From: Alphaproteobacteria bacterium
Lineage (GTDB): Bacteria > Pseudomonadota > Alphaproteobacteria > Micropepsales > Micropepsaceae
DNA length: 64,000 nucleotides
Assembly: GCA_021325375.1 (NCBI GenBank)
Contig: JAJPHG010000035.1
Span: 106,342-170,341 of the forward strand
Reading direction: 5' to 3'
The position numbers and the translations under genes are program-made. Under the pieces are notes generated by a model that made no database searches, had not been told where the DNA came from, and was given only the letters and a program-made list of their open reading frames with translations. Positions 61,575-64,000 of the stretch are shown here, piece by piece (position 1 is the first letter of the stretch; the number at the start of each line of letters is the position of its first letter).

Positions 61575-62855
61575 ATGGAGCCACCTTTGAACGTCCTTCT
61601 CATCGGCTCCGGCGGGCGCGAGCATGCGCTGGCCTGGGCGCTGTCGGCGAGCCCCTTGCTGACCAAGCTTTACTGCGCGCCGGGCAATCCCGGGATCGCT
61701 GCGGTGGCCGAATGCGTGCCGATCTCGGCGATGGATTTCGATGGGCTGCTCGATTTCGCGCGCGGGAAGGCCATCGATTTCGTGGTCGTGGGTCCGGAGC
61801 AGCCGCTGGTCGCGGGGCTGTGGGACCGGTTCGAAGCCGCGAGCATCAAGGCGCTGGGCCCCAGCATGGCGGGCGCGGTGCTCGAAGGCTCCAAGGGCTT
61901 CGTGAAGGACCTGTGCGCCGGGAACGGCATCCCCACCGCCGCCTATCGCCGCTTCCGCGAGCCGGGTCCGGCTAAGGATTTCGCGCGCACGCTGGGCCTG
62001 CCCGTGGTGATCAAGGCGGACGGGCTCGCCGCCGGCAAGGGCGTCATCATCCCCGAGACCGAAGCCGACATGGTGAAAGCCGTCGATTTCATGTTCGAGG
62101 GCGGCTTCGGCGCCTCGGGCGCGGAGGTCGTCGTCGAGGAATTCATGGACGGCGAGGAGGCGAGCTTCTTCGTGCTCAGCGACGGCGAGAACGTGTTGCC
62201 GCTCGTGGGCGCCCAGGATCACAAGCGCGTCTTCGACGGCGACAAAGGTCCGAACACGGGCGGCATGGGTGCGTATTCACCGGCGCCGGTCTTCGACGAC
62301 GTGGTGGCGCAGCGCACAATGGACAGGATCATCCGACCGACCGTCGCCGCGATGGCCGCGCGCGGCACGCCCTACATGGGCGTGCTGTTCGCGGGGCTGA
62401 TGATCAAGGACGGCGAGCCCAAGCTGATCGAATACAATTGCCGCTTCGGCGATCCCGAATGCCAGGTGCTGATGACGCGGCTGAAGAGCGACCTGCTCAC
62501 CGCGCTGATCGCCGCGCGCGACGGCCAGCTCGCCCATCTCGACCTGCGCTGGAGCGACGACGCGGCGCTGACCGTCGTGATGGCGGCGAACGGCTATCCG
62601 GGAGACTACGCCAAGGGCAGCGCGATCCGCGGCATCGACGCGGCCGAGACGGTCGAAGGCGTGAAGGTCTTCCATGCCGGCACCGCACTGAAGGACGGCC
62701 GGCTCGTCTCCAACGGCGGCCGCGTGCTGAACGTCACCGCGTCGGCGCCGAGCATCGCCGAGGCGCAACGGCGCGCGTACGAAGCGGTCGACAAGATCGA
62801 CTGGCCGGAAGGCTTCTGCCGGCGGGATATCGGGTGGAGAGCTATCGACCGCTGA
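61575..62855 (+). CDS. purD: Phosphoribosylamine-glycine ligase
   Basis: [37 protein letters not shown]...[19 protein letters not shown]...[52 protein letters not shown]. Confidence 0.97.
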   Translation: MEPPLNVLLIGSGGREHALAWALSASPLLTKLYCAPGNPGIAAVAECVPISAMDFDGLLDFARGKAIDFVVVGPEQPLVAGLWDRFEAASIKALGPSMAGAVLEGSKGFVKDLCAGNGIPTAAYRRFREPGPAKDFARTLGLPVVIKADGLAAGKGVIIPETEADMVKAVDFMFEGGFGASGAEVVVEEFMDGEEASFFVLSDGENVLPLVGAQDHKRVFDGDKGPNTGGMGAYSPAPVFDDVVAQRTMDRIIRPTVAAMAARGTPYMGVLFAGLMIKDGEPKLIEYNCRFGDPECQVLMTRLKSDLLTALIAARDGQLAHLDLRWSDDAALTVVMAANGYPGDYAKGSAIRGIDAAETVEGVKVFHAGTALKDGRLVSNGGRVLNVTASAPSIAEAQRRAYEAVDKIDWPEGFCRRDIGWRAIDR

Positions 62856-62862
62856 CCCCCAC

Positions 62863-63066
62863 TGTCATGGCCCGCGACTGCGGGCCACCCAGGTGACGTC
62901 TTCTCTTCTCCCGCAAAAAGATGTCATCGCCCACTTTATGCGGGCGACCCAATTTTTTTCTTGTTGCCAACTGGATCCCGGACCCTACGGGCCGAGGGAT
63001 GACGTGTCTGGTTTGGAGAAAGCGTGCAGAACCCACCTGGGTGGCCCGCAGTCGCGGGCCATGACA
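62863..63066. repeat. Palindromic repeat family A with a second palindrome (family C-like) nested inside
   Basis: Outer arms TGTCATGGCCCGCGACTGCGGGCCACCCAGGTG / CACCTGGGTGGCCCGCAGTCGCGGGCCATGACA; inner gatgtcatcgccca ... ggatcccggaccctacgggccgagggatgacg. Confidence 0.83.
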
Positions 63067-63081
63067 TCAAAAGCAAAACTG

Positions 63082-64000
63082 CTACGCCGTCCGCTCCTTG
63101 ATCATCGCCATCTGCTTGACGATCGCGTCGGCCTGGCGGATCGAGGCGGCGTCTATGAGCACGCCGTTCAGCGCCACCGCACCCAGGCCTTTCGCCTGCG
63201 CGTCCTTCATCGCCGCGAGGATGGCTTGCGCGCGTTCGACCTCTTTCGCGGGCGGCGTGAAGATCTCGTTGGCGAGCGCCACCTGGCTCGGATGGATCGC
63301 CCATTTGCCTTCGCAGCCCAGGATCGCGGTGCGCATCGCCTGCGCACGGAAGCCGTCCGCGTCGCCATAGTCGCCGAACGGCCCGTCGATCGCCATCAGG
63401 CCGTGCGCGCGCGCCGCCTGCACCATCTTGAACAGCGGATAGTGCCAGAGGTCGTTCCAGTGCCGCGCGCGCTCGCCCGGCCCGTCGGTCAGCATCACAT
63501 AGTCGGCATTGCCGCCGCCGATATTGGTCGTGCGCATGCGCTGCGAGGCGGCGTAATCGGCAGAGCCGAAATGCAGGCTCTCAAGCCGCTTCGAGGCGCC
63601 CGCGATCTCGTCGATGTTGGTGAGGCCCAGCACCGTCTCGATGATGACCTCGAGCCCGATGCGCTTCTTGCGGCCCACGAAATCGCCGGCCTGCGTCATC
63701 AGCATGTCGATGGCGTAGACGTCGGAGGCCGCACCCACTTTGGGGATCATGATCGCGTCGAGCCGCTCGCCGCCCTTCTCGACCAGCGCGATCACGTCGC
63801 GATAGCAGAAATTCGTGTCGAGGCCGTTGATGCGCACGGTGACGGTCTTGCCGCCCCAATCGACGCCGCCGAGCGCGGCGACGATGTTGTCGCGCGCGGC
63901 GTCCTTGTCGGACGGCGCGACCGCATCCTCGAGGTCGAGGCAGACGACGTCGGCCGCGCTCTTCGCCGCCTTCTCGAACAGCGCGGGGCGCGAGCCGGGC
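63082..64000 (-). CDS. HpcH/HpaI aldolase family, malyl-CoA/beta-methylmalyl-CoA lyase-like (N-terminus beyond window)
   Basis: Frame stays open to 64000: PGSRPALFEKAAKSAADVVCLDLEDAVAPSDKDAARDNIVAALGGVDWGGKTVTVRINGLDTNFCYRDVIALVEKGGERLDAIMIPKVG...GKWAIHPSQVALANEIFTPP. The track ORF starts at an internal ATG. Confidence 0.88.
   Translation of the reverse strand, partial: PGSRPALFEKAAKSAADVVCLDLEDAVAPSDKDAARDNIVAALGGVDWGGKTVTVRINGLDTNFCYRDVIALVEKGGERLDAIMIPKVGAASDVYAIDMLMTQAGDFVGRKKRIGLEVIIETVLGLTNIDEIAGASKRLESLHFGSADYAASQRMRTTNIGGGNADYVMLTDGPGERARHWNDLWHYPLFKMVQAARAHGLMAIDGPFGDYGDADGFRAQAMRTAILGCEGKWAIHPSQVALANEIFTPPAKEVERAQAILAAMKDAQAKGLGAVALNGVLIDAASIRQADAIVKQMAMIKERTA

Noticed and set aside
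62863-63066. Possible CRISPR or phage attachment site suggested by repeated arms
   Set aside because: Arms are inverted, not regularly spaced direct repeats, and no cas genes, integrase or tRNA are nearby; consistent with palindromic intergenic repeats.

Overview
A 64 kb window of high-GC, alphaproteobacterial-type chromosome. The lineage is inferred from gene order and was not tested. Most of it is dense housekeeping sequence: a glycine-cleavage operon (gcvT-gcvH-gcvPA-gcvPB) led by a tandem glycine riboswitch; argS; ispH-thrB-rnhA; an aa3-type cytochrome oxidase operon (ctaC-ctaD-ctaB-coxF-like-ctaE-DUF983-surf1) running into thrC and an M16 peptidase; tldD and pmbA; gshA; ubiA; ubiD; a Kdo/lipid A block (cysQ-like, DUF4170, msbA-like, waaA, lpxK, lpxL-like); xseA; purD; and a malyl-CoA lyase-like gene cut by the right edge. 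Accessory features include a chromosomal ccdAB toxin-antitoxin module with an inverted repeat over the ccdA start, two adjacent SemiSWEET genes, two adjacent TonB-C-terminal-domain genes, two adjacent APC permeases, and several families of intergenic palindromic repeats. The most unusual locus is 38.7-43.8 kb. There, an ETF-beta-lysine-methyltransferase-like gene is followed by three secreted seven-repeat proteins of the 'Gloeo_Verruco' (TIGR03803) type, each with seven Cys-X2-5-Cys pairs. Between these genes lie degraded copies of the methyltransferase 3' end, including a short chimeric ORF. This looks like a decayed tandem amplification of a methyltransferase plus propeller-like cassette. 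Cox11/ctaG, usually found between the coxF-like gene and ctaE, is absent from the oxidase operon. All calls come from reading the sequence and the supplied ORFs; no database search was run.
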